From positions 1 through 37,167 of the forward strand of contig JAZTZV010000067.1 in NCBI GenBank assembly GCA_045637645.1: a stretch of 37,167 nucleotides of DNA, read 5' to 3'. The notes under the pieces were generated by a model, which searched no databases, was not told the origin of the DNA, and was given only the letters and a program-made list of their open reading frames with translations. Within the stretch, counting starts at the first letter, position 1. Each line of letters begins with the position of its first letter. The position numbers were made by a program, and so were the translations under genes. Positions 22,760-29,802 of this stretch are shown one piece after another. This stretch comes from RGIG1959 sp045637645. Its GTDB lineage: Bacteria; Bacillota; Clostridia; Oscillospirales; Acutalibacteraceae.

Positions 22760-23807
22760 CGCAGTATTCGCACACAAGCATATCGCTCTCCCTTCGGAAC
22801 GTTCTGGGAACGTACACCTCGCGGTTGGTGATGCAGTTGGGGTTGCCGCAGCGATGCAACGAGCCGACAGGCAACGTGGCAAGTTCCTTTTTCGGATCTT
22901 TGAGCATCGTCATGATCAGCGCCATACGCGCATAAAGACCGTACTCGGTTTGCTCGAAGAATTTCGCACGGGGATCGTCGTCCACTTCGATGGTGATCTC
23001 ATCCACACGCGGCAGGGGGTGCATCACGATCATATCGTCTTTGGCGAGCTTCATTTTCTCGCCGTCGAGAATATAAATGCCGCTTTGTTTGTGATAGTCC
23101 TCAATGCTGTCGAAACGCTCTTTTTGGATGCGCGTCATGTACAGCACGTCAAGCTCGCCGATGACATCCACAAGGTTGTCCACTTCCACGAACTCACAGC
23201 CGCTTTTAACCAGCTTGTCGCGAACATACAGCGGAATGCGGAGCGACGGCGTAGAAATCAGCACAAAGCGATTGCCCTTAAAGCGGCTCATGGTTTTGAG
23301 AAGCGAGTGCACCGTTCTGCCGTTTTTAAGGTCACCGCACATGCCGATGACCAAATTGTCAAAGCGGCCTTTTTCGTTGCGCAGGGTCACAAGGTCGGTG
23401 AGCGTTTGCGACGGGTGCAAGTGTCCGCCGTCGCCCGCGTTGGTGACGGGGACACGCGAATACAGCGACGCGACCTTTGCCGCGCCCGCCATCGGGTGAC
23501 GCATCGTGATCAGGTCGGCGTAGCCACTGACGACGCGTACGGTATCTTTGAGAGATTCACCCTTGGAAACCGACGAGTTTTCGGGGTCGGCGAAGCCGAT
23601 CACCTTGCCGCCCAAGCGAAGCATCGCCGTTTGGAACGACATTTGCGTGCGAGTGGACGGCTCATAAAACAGCGTCGCCATCACGCGACCGTCGCACACG
23701 TGTGCGTATTTTTCCATGTTATCGCGAATGTCACATGCAAGGGCAGTCAATTCTTCCCATTCCTCGGTCGACAAATCGCACAAATCGATCATATGTCTTG
23801 TCTGCAT
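22737..23807 (-). CDS. pyrB: Aspartate carbamoyltransferase catalytic chain with C-terminal PyrI-like zinc domain
   Basis: This encodes 356 residues. Residues 1-308 are the catalytic chain that joins carbamoyl phosphate and aspartate in pyrimidine synthesis: FYEPSTRTQMSF (48-58; the usual second Arg of STRTR is Gln), the SSVSKGES loop (78-85, catalytic Lys82), and HPLPRVDEI (263-271). Residues 309-356 are extra and carry Cys320, 325, 346 and 349 as CX4C-X20-CX2C in RCGNPNCITNRE ... CEYC. This matches the zinc domain of the regulatory chain PyrI (CX4C-X23-CX2C). The nucleotide-binding domain of PyrI is absent. The ATG at 23805-23807 follows AAAGGAGA. No other pyr gene or PyrR attenuator is visible. 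Confidence 0.94.
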   Translation of the reverse strand: MQTRHMIDLCDLSTEEWEELTALACDIRDNMEKYAHVCDGRVMATLFYEPSTRTQMSFQTAMLRLGGKVIGFADPENSSVSKGESLKDTVRVVSGYADLITMRHPMAGAAKVASLYSRVPVTNAGDGGHLHPSQTLTDLVTLRNEKGRFDNLVIGMCGDLKNGRTVHSLLKTMSRFKGNRFVLISTPSLRIPLYVRDKLVKSGCEFVEVDNLVDVIGELDVLYMTRIQKERFDSIEDYHKQSGIYILDGEKMKLAKDDMIVMHPLPRVDEITIEVDDDPRAKFFEQTEYGLYARMALIMTMLKDPKKELATLPVGSLHRCGNPNCITNREVYVPRTFRRESDMLVCEYCDEHTLLP

Positions 23808-23859
23808 ATTTTCATTCTCCTTTTAACATCCACGCAGGGCAAGTCTATCGTTTGCTTTG

Positions 23860-23888
23860 AAAAAGCGGCGTGCCGTGAGGCACGCCGC
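23860..23888 (-). terminator. Intrinsic terminator after ackA
   Basis: Arms GCGGCGTGCC (23865-23874) and GGCACGCCGC (23879-23888) pair perfectly around GTGA, with five T following on the minus transcript (A-run at 23860-23864). Confidence 0.9.
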
Positions 23889-23897
23889 CTCTGTATC

Positions 23898-25100
23898 TTA
23901 CAGGGATTCGACGATCGCTTTGGTATCGCGCGCGATAACCAATTCTTCGTTTGTGGGGATCACGAATGCTTTCACGGTGGAATCCGCGCCGCTGATCTCA
24001 ATTTCGGTGCGGCGGGTGTTGTTCGCTTCCTCGTTGATGGTCACGCCGAGATACGCGAGTGCCTCGAGAATTTCCTTGCGAAGTTGCGTTTGGTTCTCGC
24101 CGACACCGGCGGTGAACACGATGGCGTCAAGGCCGCCGAGCGCCGCCACATAGCCGCCGACGAGCTTTTGGATTTGATAGCAACGCATATCCCACGCGAG
24201 CTGCGCGCGCTTGTTGCCCTCTTCCATCGCCTTGGCAAGATCGCGGTCGTCGGTCGACACACCCGAGATGCCGAGGATGCCCGATTTTTTGTTCATCAAG
24301 ATGTCCATTTCGGAAGGAGTCAAGCCTTCCTTCTCCATCACAAACGTGACAGCCGAGGGGTCGATCGCGCCGCAACGCGAGCCCATCAGGAAACCGTCGA
24401 GCGGGGTCAGACCCATGGTGGTGTCGATGACCTTGCCGTCCTTCACAGCGGCGATGGACGAGCCGTTGCCGATGTGGCAGGTGATGATGCGGGTGCCTTC
24501 GGTTTTGCCGAGAAGCTCACAGCAACGAGCGGTCACATAACGGTGCGAGGTGCCGTGGAAGCCGTAGCGGCGGATGGCATATTTCTCATAGTATTCGTAG
24601 GGCAGACCGAACATATACGCCTTTTCGGGCATCGTGGAGTGGAACGAGGTGTCGAACACCACGACCTGCGGCACAGCTTCGCCGAACGCGTCAACAGCCG
24701 CACGAATGCCTTGCACGTGCGCGGGGTTGTGAAGCGGAGCAAGCGGCGAGAGCTTGTCGATCTCGTCGATGACTTCGGGAGTCACAAGCACAGACTCGCT
24801 GAACACCGCGCCGCCTTGGACGATGCGGTGACCGATCGCGGAGACCTCGGACATATCGTTCAAAACCTTGCCCTCACCCTCGGTCAGCGCCGTCTTCACG
24901 CGACCGAACGCCACCGTGTGGTTGGGCATGTCGTAAACCTCTTTGTCGATTTCGTAGCCGTCGGCCGTTTCGTACGAGAACAAGCCGCCCTCCAGACCGA
25001 TACGCTCACAGTTACCCTTTGCCAAGCACTTCTCGCCGTCCATATCAATCAATTGATATTTCAAAGACGAGCTGCCCGCATTGATGACCAAAATTTTCAT
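23898..25100 (-). CDS. ackA: Acetate kinase
   Basis: This encodes 400 residues of AckA, which makes ATP and acetate from acetyl phosphate in fermentation and runs in reverse for acetate uptake. Both signatures are present: VINAGSSSLKY (4-14) and YGFHGTSHRYV, with FDTSFHSTMPEKAY, CHIGNGSS, GSRCGAIDP and FTAGVGENQ. The length equals the family norm. I chose the ATG at 25098-25100, 12 bases inside a longer frame, because an AAGG ribosome site is too close to the earlier ATG. Phosphotransacetylase is not beside it. The neighbour across the divergent promoter region is tmcAL, which uses acetate. Confidence 0.97.
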   Translation of the reverse strand: MKILVINAGSSSLKYQLIDMDGEKCLAKGNCERIGLEGGLFSYETADGYEIDKEVYDMPNHTVAFGRVKTALTEGEGKVLNDMSEVSAIGHRIVQGGAVFSESVLVTPEVIDEIDKLSPLAPLHNPAHVQGIRAAVDAFGEAVPQVVVFDTSFHSTMPEKAYMFGLPYEYYEKYAIRRYGFHGTSHRYVTARCCELLGKTEGTRIITCHIGNGSSIAAVKDGKVIDTTMGLTPLDGFLMGSRCGAIDPSAVTFVMEKEGLTPSEMDILMNKKSGILGISGVSTDDRDLAKAMEEGNKRAQLAWDMRCYQIQKLVGGYVAALGGLDAIVFTAGVGENQTQLRKEILEALAYLGVTINEEANNTRRTEIEISGADSTVKAFVIPTNEELVIARDTKAIVESL

Positions 25101-25124
25101 AATTCGTTTCATCCTTTCCTATTC

Positions 25125-25153
25125 TTGCATTTTTTGCATAAATGCGGTATACT
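25125..25153 (+). promoter_or_regulatory. Candidate promoter of tmcAL
   Basis: TTGCAT (25125-25130) and TATACT (25148-25153) are 17 bases apart on the plus strand. It lies inside the presumed ackA leader, so tmcAL and ackA transcripts would overlap. Confidence 0.55.
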
Positions 25154-25176
25154 GCATATATATTCATCAACTCCTA

Positions 25177-25205
25177 ATTATAGTACGCTTTCTTTCGATT
25201 TTCAA
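25177..25205 (-). promoter_or_regulatory. SigA-type promoter of ackA
   Basis: On the minus strand TTGAAA (25200-25205) and a perfect TATAAT (25177-25182) are 17 bases apart, about 70 bases before the ackA start. It faces the candidate tmcAL promoter. Confidence 0.75.
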
Positions 25206-25243
25206 GTGATTTTTACATTTTTCACCAAAAGGAGCGAAGACTT

Positions 25244-26455
25244 ATGAAAATTGCGGGCATTATCGCGGAATACAACCCGTTCCACAACGGACACGCGTAT
25301 CAAATCGAACATACGCGCGCCGAAAAAGAAGGCGACGCATCGCACGTGGTTGCGGTGATGAGTACGCATTTCACGCAACGCGGCGAAGCGGCACTCGTCG
25401 ACCCGCACATCCGCGCCAAAGCCGCTCTCAAAAACGGTGTCGATTTGGTGCTGGCGCTTCCCGTGCCGTGGTCGCTCTCCTCGGCGCAAGGCTTTGCCGA
25501 AGGCGGCGTGTTTATGCTCAACGCACTCGGTTGCGTCGATATGCTCAGCTTCGGCAGTGAAAGCGGCGATGTGGACTCGCTCAAAAAAGTGCGAAAATTA
25601 CTCGACGACCCGCGCGTCAGCCAACGCCTCAAAGGTATGCTCGATATGGGTATGTCCTACGCCGAAGCGCAACGAAAAGCCGTCACCGACATCGGCGGCG
25701 AAACCCGCGCGGCGTTGCTGGATACCCCCAACAACACCCTTGCCATCGAATATCTCGGCGCGCTTGACCGCCTGCAAAGCCCCATTACCCCCTTCACCGT
25801 TAAACGCATGGGCGCGGCGCACGACGCCCGCGCCCCCATCGGCGGCATGGCATCCGCCTCCTACATCCGCGACGTGATTCGCTCGGGACGCACGGGAAAT
25901 GTGGCACCGTTTGTGCCGCAAAGCGTGTGCGACCTGCTGGTAGAAGCGGTCGATCGCGGCGTGTGTCCGTCGCGCGAAGAGCTTGCCGAACGCGCGATCC
26001 TTGCCGTGCTTCGTTTGCGCTCCAAAGAACAACTCGCTTCCCTCCCTGCTCTCAGCGAAGGGATCGAAAACCGACTCTACAACGCCATTTGCGAAGCCAC
26101 CGATCTCGAGGAGCTCATCACACTCGCCAAAACCAAGCGTTACGCGCGCACCCGTTTGCAACGCTTGATCTGCTGTGCATTCATCGGCATCACCGCCGAC
26201 ATGGCAAGCGGCACACCGCCCTATTTGCGTGTCCTCGGCGCGACCGAAGCAGGCTTGGAGATCCTGCGCAAAGCCAAAGATTGCGGCACCGCCGTTCCGA
26301 TCGTCAGTCGCGCTTCGCAAATTGAAGCACTCGGCGATCGCGCCAAAGCGATGTTCCGCTTGGAGTGTCGCGCGGCGGATCTGTACGCACTCACACTCCC
26401 CAAGCCCTACCCCTGCGGCAGCGAAATGACAACCGCTATGCTTCGCGTGGAATAA
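25244..26455 (+). CDS. tmcAL: tRNA(Met) cytidine acetate ligase (TmcAL, YlbM)
   Basis: This encodes 403 residues of TmcAL, which activates acetate with ATP to acetyl-adenylate and acetylates the wobble cytidine (ac4C34) of elongator tRNA-Met. The N-terminal nucleotidyltransferase motif GIIAEYNPFHNGHAYQIE holds the HxGH-type site at 14-17. STHFTQRGEAALVD, LALPVPWSLSSAQGFA and GSESGD are family blocks, and SASYIRD near 203 completes the nucleotide site. The ATG at 25244 follows AAAAGGAG. It is the first gene of the plus-strand half of the window and lies head-to-head with ackA, whose product makes acetate. The link through acetate is suggestive, not proven. Confidence 0.93.
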   Translation: MKIAGIIAEYNPFHNGHAYQIEHTRAEKEGDASHVVAVMSTHFTQRGEAALVDPHIRAKAALKNGVDLVLALPVPWSLSSAQGFAEGGVFMLNALGCVDMLSFGSESGDVDSLKKVRKLLDDPRVSQRLKGMLDMGMSYAEAQRKAVTDIGGETRAALLDTPNNTLAIEYLGALDRLQSPITPFTVKRMGAAHDARAPIGGMASASYIRDVIRSGRTGNVAPFVPQSVCDLLVEAVDRGVCPSREELAERAILAVLRLRSKEQLASLPALSEGIENRLYNAICEATDLEELITLAKTKRYARTRLQRLICCAFIGITADMASGTPPYLRVLGATEAGLEILRKAKDCGTAVPIVSRASQIEALGDRAKAMFRLECRAADLYALTLPKPYPCGSEMTTAMLRVE

Positions 26456-26463
26456 ACTGCCGT

Positions 26464-26507
26464 TCCGTTTCATACACTTGCACTATCCTAACGAATGATG
26501 AAACGGA
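26464..26507 (+). promoter_or_regulatory. Inverted repeat covering the DUF4830 ribosome site
   Basis: TCCGTTTCAT (26464-26473) and ATGAAACGGA (26498-26507) are perfect ten-base complements with a 24-base spacer. The right arm contains the CGGAG that would serve the ATG at 26519, so the RNA hairpin could hide the ribosome site. Confidence 0.4.
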
Positions 26508-26518
26508 GCGTGTCCTCT

Positions 26519-26977
26519 ATGTTTGTTGTATCGGTAAAAGCCTCCAAACGCCGTCTGATCCCCGTCATGCTGTGTATTGCCCTGATCACCGCAATGCTCA
26601 TCGCAGGGTTGTGCTTTCCTACATCCCGCACCATGATGACCGCCGCCCCTGTCGCGGGCGACAGCGACGAAGCGTGCGCAATGTATCTGACCTCACTCGG
26701 TTTTAACGCCGTCCTTCCTGCCTCGTCGGTACGCGAAATCCGTCTCCCCGATGTATTCGACGAAACACTCAATGCCTACAACATCTTGCAACAAGAAGCA
26801 GGCTTCGATTTAAGCGGATACGCAGGGCAACGCGTCAAATACCGCACCTACGAACTGGCGGACGGCAACTCTCTGGCACATTTGTACATTTACGACGGGC
26901 GCATCATCGGCGGCGACATCGCTTCTGCCGACGGCGGCACGCTTCAACCGCTTAATCCAATCAATCTCGGGAAGTGA
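26519..26977 (+). CDS. DUF4830-type single-pass membrane or secreted protein
   Basis: This encodes 152 residues. A basic N-terminus and one hydrophobic helix (about 14-34) anchor or export the protein. The outer domain resembles the DUF4830 family common in Clostridia: DEACAMYLTSLGFN near 50, VREIRLPDVFDETLNAYNIL, GQRVKYRTYEL and LYIYDGRIIGGDI. The function of the family is unknown to me; the pattern of a short extracytoplasmic domain with these blocks suggests a cell-surface accessory protein. I chose the ATG at 26519, ten bases after CGGAG; an ATG at 26495 has no ribosome site. It lies eight bases upstream of the pseudouridine synthase gene and probably shares its transcript. Confidence 0.8.
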   Translation: MFVVSVKASKRRLIPVMLCIALITAMLIAGLCFPTSRTMMTAAPVAGDSDEACAMYLTSLGFNAVLPASSVREIRLPDVFDETLNAYNILQQEAGFDLSGYAGQRVKYRTYELADGNSLAHLYIYDGRIIGGDIASADGGTLQPLNPINLGK

Positions 26978-26984
26978 AACATCC

Positions 26985-27686
26985 ATGGAACGTCTTGACA
27001 AATATCTGACCTCTCAAACCACACTCAGCCGACGGGATGCCTCCGTCGCCGTGCGCCGCGGACGCGTGACCGTCAACGGCGCAGTCGTGCGCGATCCGTC
27101 GCAAAAGCTTGACCCCGCTTCGGCGGCGGTCACATTGGACGGACAAGCCGTCTCTTACCGTCAATATGTATATATTATGTTAAATAAGCCGGCGGGCATC
27201 CTGTGCGTGTCACGCGACCCGCACGCGCCGACGGTCGTCGACCTTCTGCCCGACGAATGGCGCGCTCGCGGACTCTTTCCCGCGGGACGACTGGACAAAG
27301 ACACCACAGGCATGGTGCTTTTGACCGACGACGGCGATTATGCCCACCGCATGCTCGCGCCCAAAAAGCATGTGCCGAAACGCTATCTTGCGACGCTCGA
27401 CGCACCCGCCGACCAAGCCGTTTGCGACGCGTTCAAAAACGGTATGACGCTCGCAAACGGCGAAGTGTGTCTGCCCGCCGCATGTGAACTCGGCGACGGC
27501 ACGCAAGCCTTCGTCACCCTGCACGAAGGGAAATATCACCAAATCAAGCGGATGTTCGCCGCCTGCGGACGACACGTCGAACGCTTGCACCGCCTGTCGA
27601 TGGGCGGATTGTTGTTGGACCCCGCACTCGCCCCCGGCGAAGCCCGTTTGCTGTCCGATGACGAAGCAATGACGGTTTTTTTGTGA
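26985..27686 (+). CDS. RsuA/RluB-family pseudouridine synthase
   Basis: This encodes 233 residues. An N-terminal S4 RNA-binding domain (residues 1-58, MERLDKYLTSQTTLSRRDA) precedes the catalytic domain with YVYIMLNKPAG, the GRLDKDTTGM motif bearing catalytic Asp104, LLTDDGDYAHRMLAPKKHVPKRY, and GKYHQIKRMFAACGRHVERLHR. Length and motifs fit the RsuA side of the family (16S rRNA U516 in E. coli), but RsuA, RluB and RluE-type targets cannot be separated by eye. The ATG at 26985 follows GGGAAGTG. No terminator hairpin is evident before the next gene's promoter. Confidence 0.93.
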   Translation: MERLDKYLTSQTTLSRRDASVAVRRGRVTVNGAVVRDPSQKLDPASAAVTLDGQAVSYRQYVYIMLNKPAGILCVSRDPHAPTVVDLLPDEWRARGLFPAGRLDKDTTGMVLLTDDGDYAHRMLAPKKHVPKRYLATLDAPADQAVCDAFKNGMTLANGEVCLPAACELGDGTQAFVTLHEGKYHQIKRMFAACGRHVERLHRLSMGGLLLDPALAPGEARLLSDDEAMTVFL

Positions 27687-27760
27687 TCGATTTATGAACT
27701 TCGGCAAATTTTTAGTTGTTTTAAATAAACTTCCCCTCAAAAGTTTGTAAATTCCAAGTA

Positions 27761-27789
27761 TGGTTATTATGAGAAAAATCTGTTATAGT
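27761..27789 (+). promoter_or_regulatory. Candidate promoter of the sugar ABC ATPase gene
   Basis: TATAGT (27784-27789) is preceded by TGT, an extended -10, with a weak TGGTTA (27761-27766) 17 bases upstream. The leader to the start codon is about 70 bases. Confidence 0.5.
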
Positions 27790-27863
27790 ATTAACACGAT
27801 ATAAAACGTCGTGTATTCCGACAACGAAAAAGCGACGAAAAACATCTTAGGAGGTTTGTTATA

Positions 27864-29009
27864 ATGGCAAGCTTGTCTCTTAAAAACATTTACAAGCGCT
27901 ATCCCGGCGGTGTTACGGCTGTCTCCGATTTCAACCTTGAAATCAAAGACAAAGAGTTCATCATCTTGGTCGGTCCTTCCGGTTGCGGTAAATCCACCAC
28001 CCTGCGTATGATCGCGGGCCTCGAAGAGATCTCCGAGGGCGAACTTCACATCGGCGACCGTTTGGTCAACACCGTTGCTCCGAAAGATCGCGACATCGCG
28101 ATGGTGTTCCAGAACTACGCTCTGTATCCCCACATGACCGTGTTTGAGAACATGGCATTTGGTTTGAAACTTCGCAAGACCCCGAAAGACGAAATCAAAC
28201 GCCGCGTCGAAGAAGCCGCTCGCATCCTCGACATCGCTCACCTGCTTGACCGTAAGCCGAAGGCTCTCTCCGGCGGTCAACGTCAACGTGTTGCGCTCGG
28301 TCGTGCGATCGTCCGTGAGCCGAAGGTCTTCTTGCTTGACGAGCCGCTCTCCAACTTGGACGCGAAACTCCGCGCCCAGATGCGTACGGAGATCTCCAAG
28401 CTCCACCAAAAGCTCGGCACCACCTTCATTTACGTTACCCACGACCAGGTCGAAGCTATGACCATGGGCGACCGCATCGTTGTCATGAAGGACGGTCTGA
28501 TCCAACAAGTGAACACCCCGCAATACCTCTATGACAAGCCCTGCAACATGTTCGTCGCAGGCTTCATCGGCAGCCCCCAAATGAACTTCATCGAGTCCAA
28601 GCTCCTCAAAGAGGGCGACACTTTCTATGTGGAGTTCGGCACCGAGGCGACCAAGACCAAGCGCGAGATCAAGTATCGCATCCCGCTGCCCGCGTCCAAG
28701 AACGCCGATGGCGCTCTCGAAGCGTATGTCGGCAAGGAAGTCATCATGGGTATCCGTCCTGAGGACGTCCATGACGAGCCCCGTCTCCTCGAAGAGTACA
28801 AGGACTGCATCGTTCCCGCGAACGTCGAAGTCACCGAGCTCATGGGCGCCGAGACCTTCCTGTACCTCGACGTCAACACCTTCAACTTCACCGCTCGCGT
28901 GGAGCCCACCTCCACCGCACATCCCGGTGATGAGAACGTCTCGATCGCTCTTTCGAACGACAAGATCCACCTGTTCGACAAAGACACCGAGCGCACCATC
29001 TGCAACTGA
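27864..29009 (+). CDS. Carbohydrate ABC transporter ATPase, MsmK/UgpC type
   Basis: This encodes 381 residues. The ATPase domain has Walker A GPSGCGKST (37-45), QNYALYPHMTV, signature LSGGQRQRV (135-143), Walker B with LLDEPLSNLD (157-166) and switch THD. The C-terminal MalK-like TOBE/regulatory domain contains IMGIRPEDVHDEP. No permease or binding-protein genes are adjacent, as for MsmK-type ATPases that energise several sugar importers, so a shared ATPase is the likely role. Codons are biased to forms of highly expressed genes more than in the neighbours (many GGT, CGT, CTC, AAG). AGGAGG sits upstream of the ATG at 27864, and a strong terminator follows. Confidence 0.94.
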   Translation: MASLSLKNIYKRYPGGVTAVSDFNLEIKDKEFIILVGPSGCGKSTTLRMIAGLEEISEGELHIGDRLVNTVAPKDRDIAMVFQNYALYPHMTVFENMAFGLKLRKTPKDEIKRRVEEAARILDIAHLLDRKPKALSGGQRQRVALGRAIVREPKVFLLDEPLSNLDAKLRAQMRTEISKLHQKLGTTFIYVTHDQVEAMTMGDRIVVMKDGLIQQVNTPQYLYDKPCNMFVAGFIGSPQMNFIESKLLKEGDTFYVEFGTEATKTKREIKYRIPLPASKNADGALEAYVGKEVIMGIRPEDVHDEPRLLEEYKDCIVPANVEVTELMGAETFLYLDVNTFNFTARVEPTSTAHPGDENVSIALSNDKIHLFDKDTERTICN

Positions 29010-29015
29010 TTTTTT

Positions 29016-29055
29016 AATCTCCTGCCCATCCTTGATGGGCAGGAGATTTTCTCTT
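29016..29055 (+). terminator. Intrinsic terminator after the sugar ABC ATPase gene
   Basis: Arms AATCTCCTGCCCATC (29016-29030) and GATGGGCAGGAGATT (29034-29048) pair over 15 bases around CTT, followed by TTCTCTT. The lipoprotein gene's AAGGAGG begins only a few bases later. Confidence 0.9.
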
Positions 29056-29070
29056 AAGGAGGCTGTCGTC

Positions 29071-29472
29071 ATGCGCCGTATTTCCGTTTTCGCCTTACTC
29101 ATCTCACTTGCGCTGTTGTTTGCGTCTTGTCAAACGGTGTCTCCGGACGATCTTCTCGATTTGCGTTACGCCGATGACGTTGCCCTAGTGTGGGTTGAAG
29201 AGAATACCGCCGACGCCGACGTTGCCCGCCTCGGCGATGAACTGCGCGCACTCCCCAACATTAAAAGCGTCGAGTTCATCTCCAAAGAAGACACGCTCGC
29301 CGAATACGCAGACAGCATCCCCGCCGAAACGTATGAATCGTTTCTAGGTGACAACAACCCGATGCTCGACGCCTACAAAATCGTGTTCAAAGATACGGAA
29401 ACAGCCGAAGATACCGTGCAGAAGATCTATCAACTGTCGAATGTAGACGACATTTCTTATGCGCTGTTTTAA
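29071..29472 (+). CDS. Lipoprotein consisting of a free FtsX-type extracellular domain
   Basis: This encodes 133 residues. The N-terminus MRRISVFALLISLALLFASC is a lipoprotein signal with lipobox LFAS-C and lipidation at Cys20. Residues 36-131 align without gaps to residues 59-154 of the FtsX encoded 2.3 kb downstream; by hand I count about 46 of 96 identities, including GDNNPMLDAYK (93-103), SKEDTL against PKEDTL, and the shared VFKD. No transmembrane segment follows, so the FtsX extracellular domain is present alone, tethered to the outer face of the membrane by lipid. The ATG at 29071 has AAGGAGG. It lies behind a strong terminator with no obvious own promoter. A role as competitor or extra docking site for FtsX-bound hydrolases is inference. 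Confidence 0.88.
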   Translation: MRRISVFALLISLALLFASCQTVSPDDLLDLRYADDVALVWVEENTADADVARLGDELRALPNIKSVEFISKEDTLAEYADSIPAETYESFLGDNNPMLDAYKIVFKDTETAEDTVQKIYQLSNVDDISYALF

Positions 29473-29540
29473 CCTCACTTCCCGCTCCCATTCGTTATTA
29501 ACTCGCATGGTATTACGCTGTATTTGAATAACTATCACTG

Positions 29541-29572
29541 AAAAAAGGTCGCCCCGAAGGGCGGTCTTTTTT
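29541..29572 (+). terminator. Intrinsic terminator after the FtsX-domain lipoprotein gene
   Basis: AAAAAAGGTCGCCC (29541-29554) pairs with GGGCGGTCTTTTTT (29559-29572), with two G-U pairs, around CGAA. The T-run is part of the right arm. Confidence 0.88.
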
Positions 29573-29675
29573 CACTTCACCCCCCTCCCTTTCCAAGGAT
29601 TGGCAAAAATCTGTAACGAAACCGTAAATATTACGAAAAAGACATCGTTTTTTGCTCGAAATTCGGTATTTTTCC

Positions 29676-29704
29676 TTGAAATTTCTCATGAAATTATGTA
29701 TAAT
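29676..29704 (+). promoter_or_regulatory. SigA-type promoter of the PucR/CdaR-type regulator gene
   Basis: TTGAAA (29676-29681) and a perfect TATAAT (29699-29704) are 17 bases apart, giving a leader of about 90 bases. Apart from this and the terminator, the 330-base gap 29473-29802 shows nothing else I can name. Confidence 0.75.
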
Positions 29705-29802
29705 GCTATGTAGGAGTATTGTAAACACCCTGTATTCCCTTTAAATTGAGCTATGTAAATCAAAGGCATCATACCATATCACCTATGTAAGGAGACTGAC
29801 CT

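Noticed and set aside
22752..25247. A very long open plus-strand frame (about 830 codons) running opposite pyrB and ackA
   Set aside because: It lies antisense to two unmistakable enzymes, crosses their intergenic region, and its translation is rich in His and Arg with no domain. It is a by-product of the codon bias here, which keeps antisense frames open.
27783..29102. Minus-strand open frame of about 440 codons opposite the sugar ABC ATPase
   Set aside because: The plus-strand ATPase has every motif, a ribosome site, promoter and terminator; the antisense frame has none.
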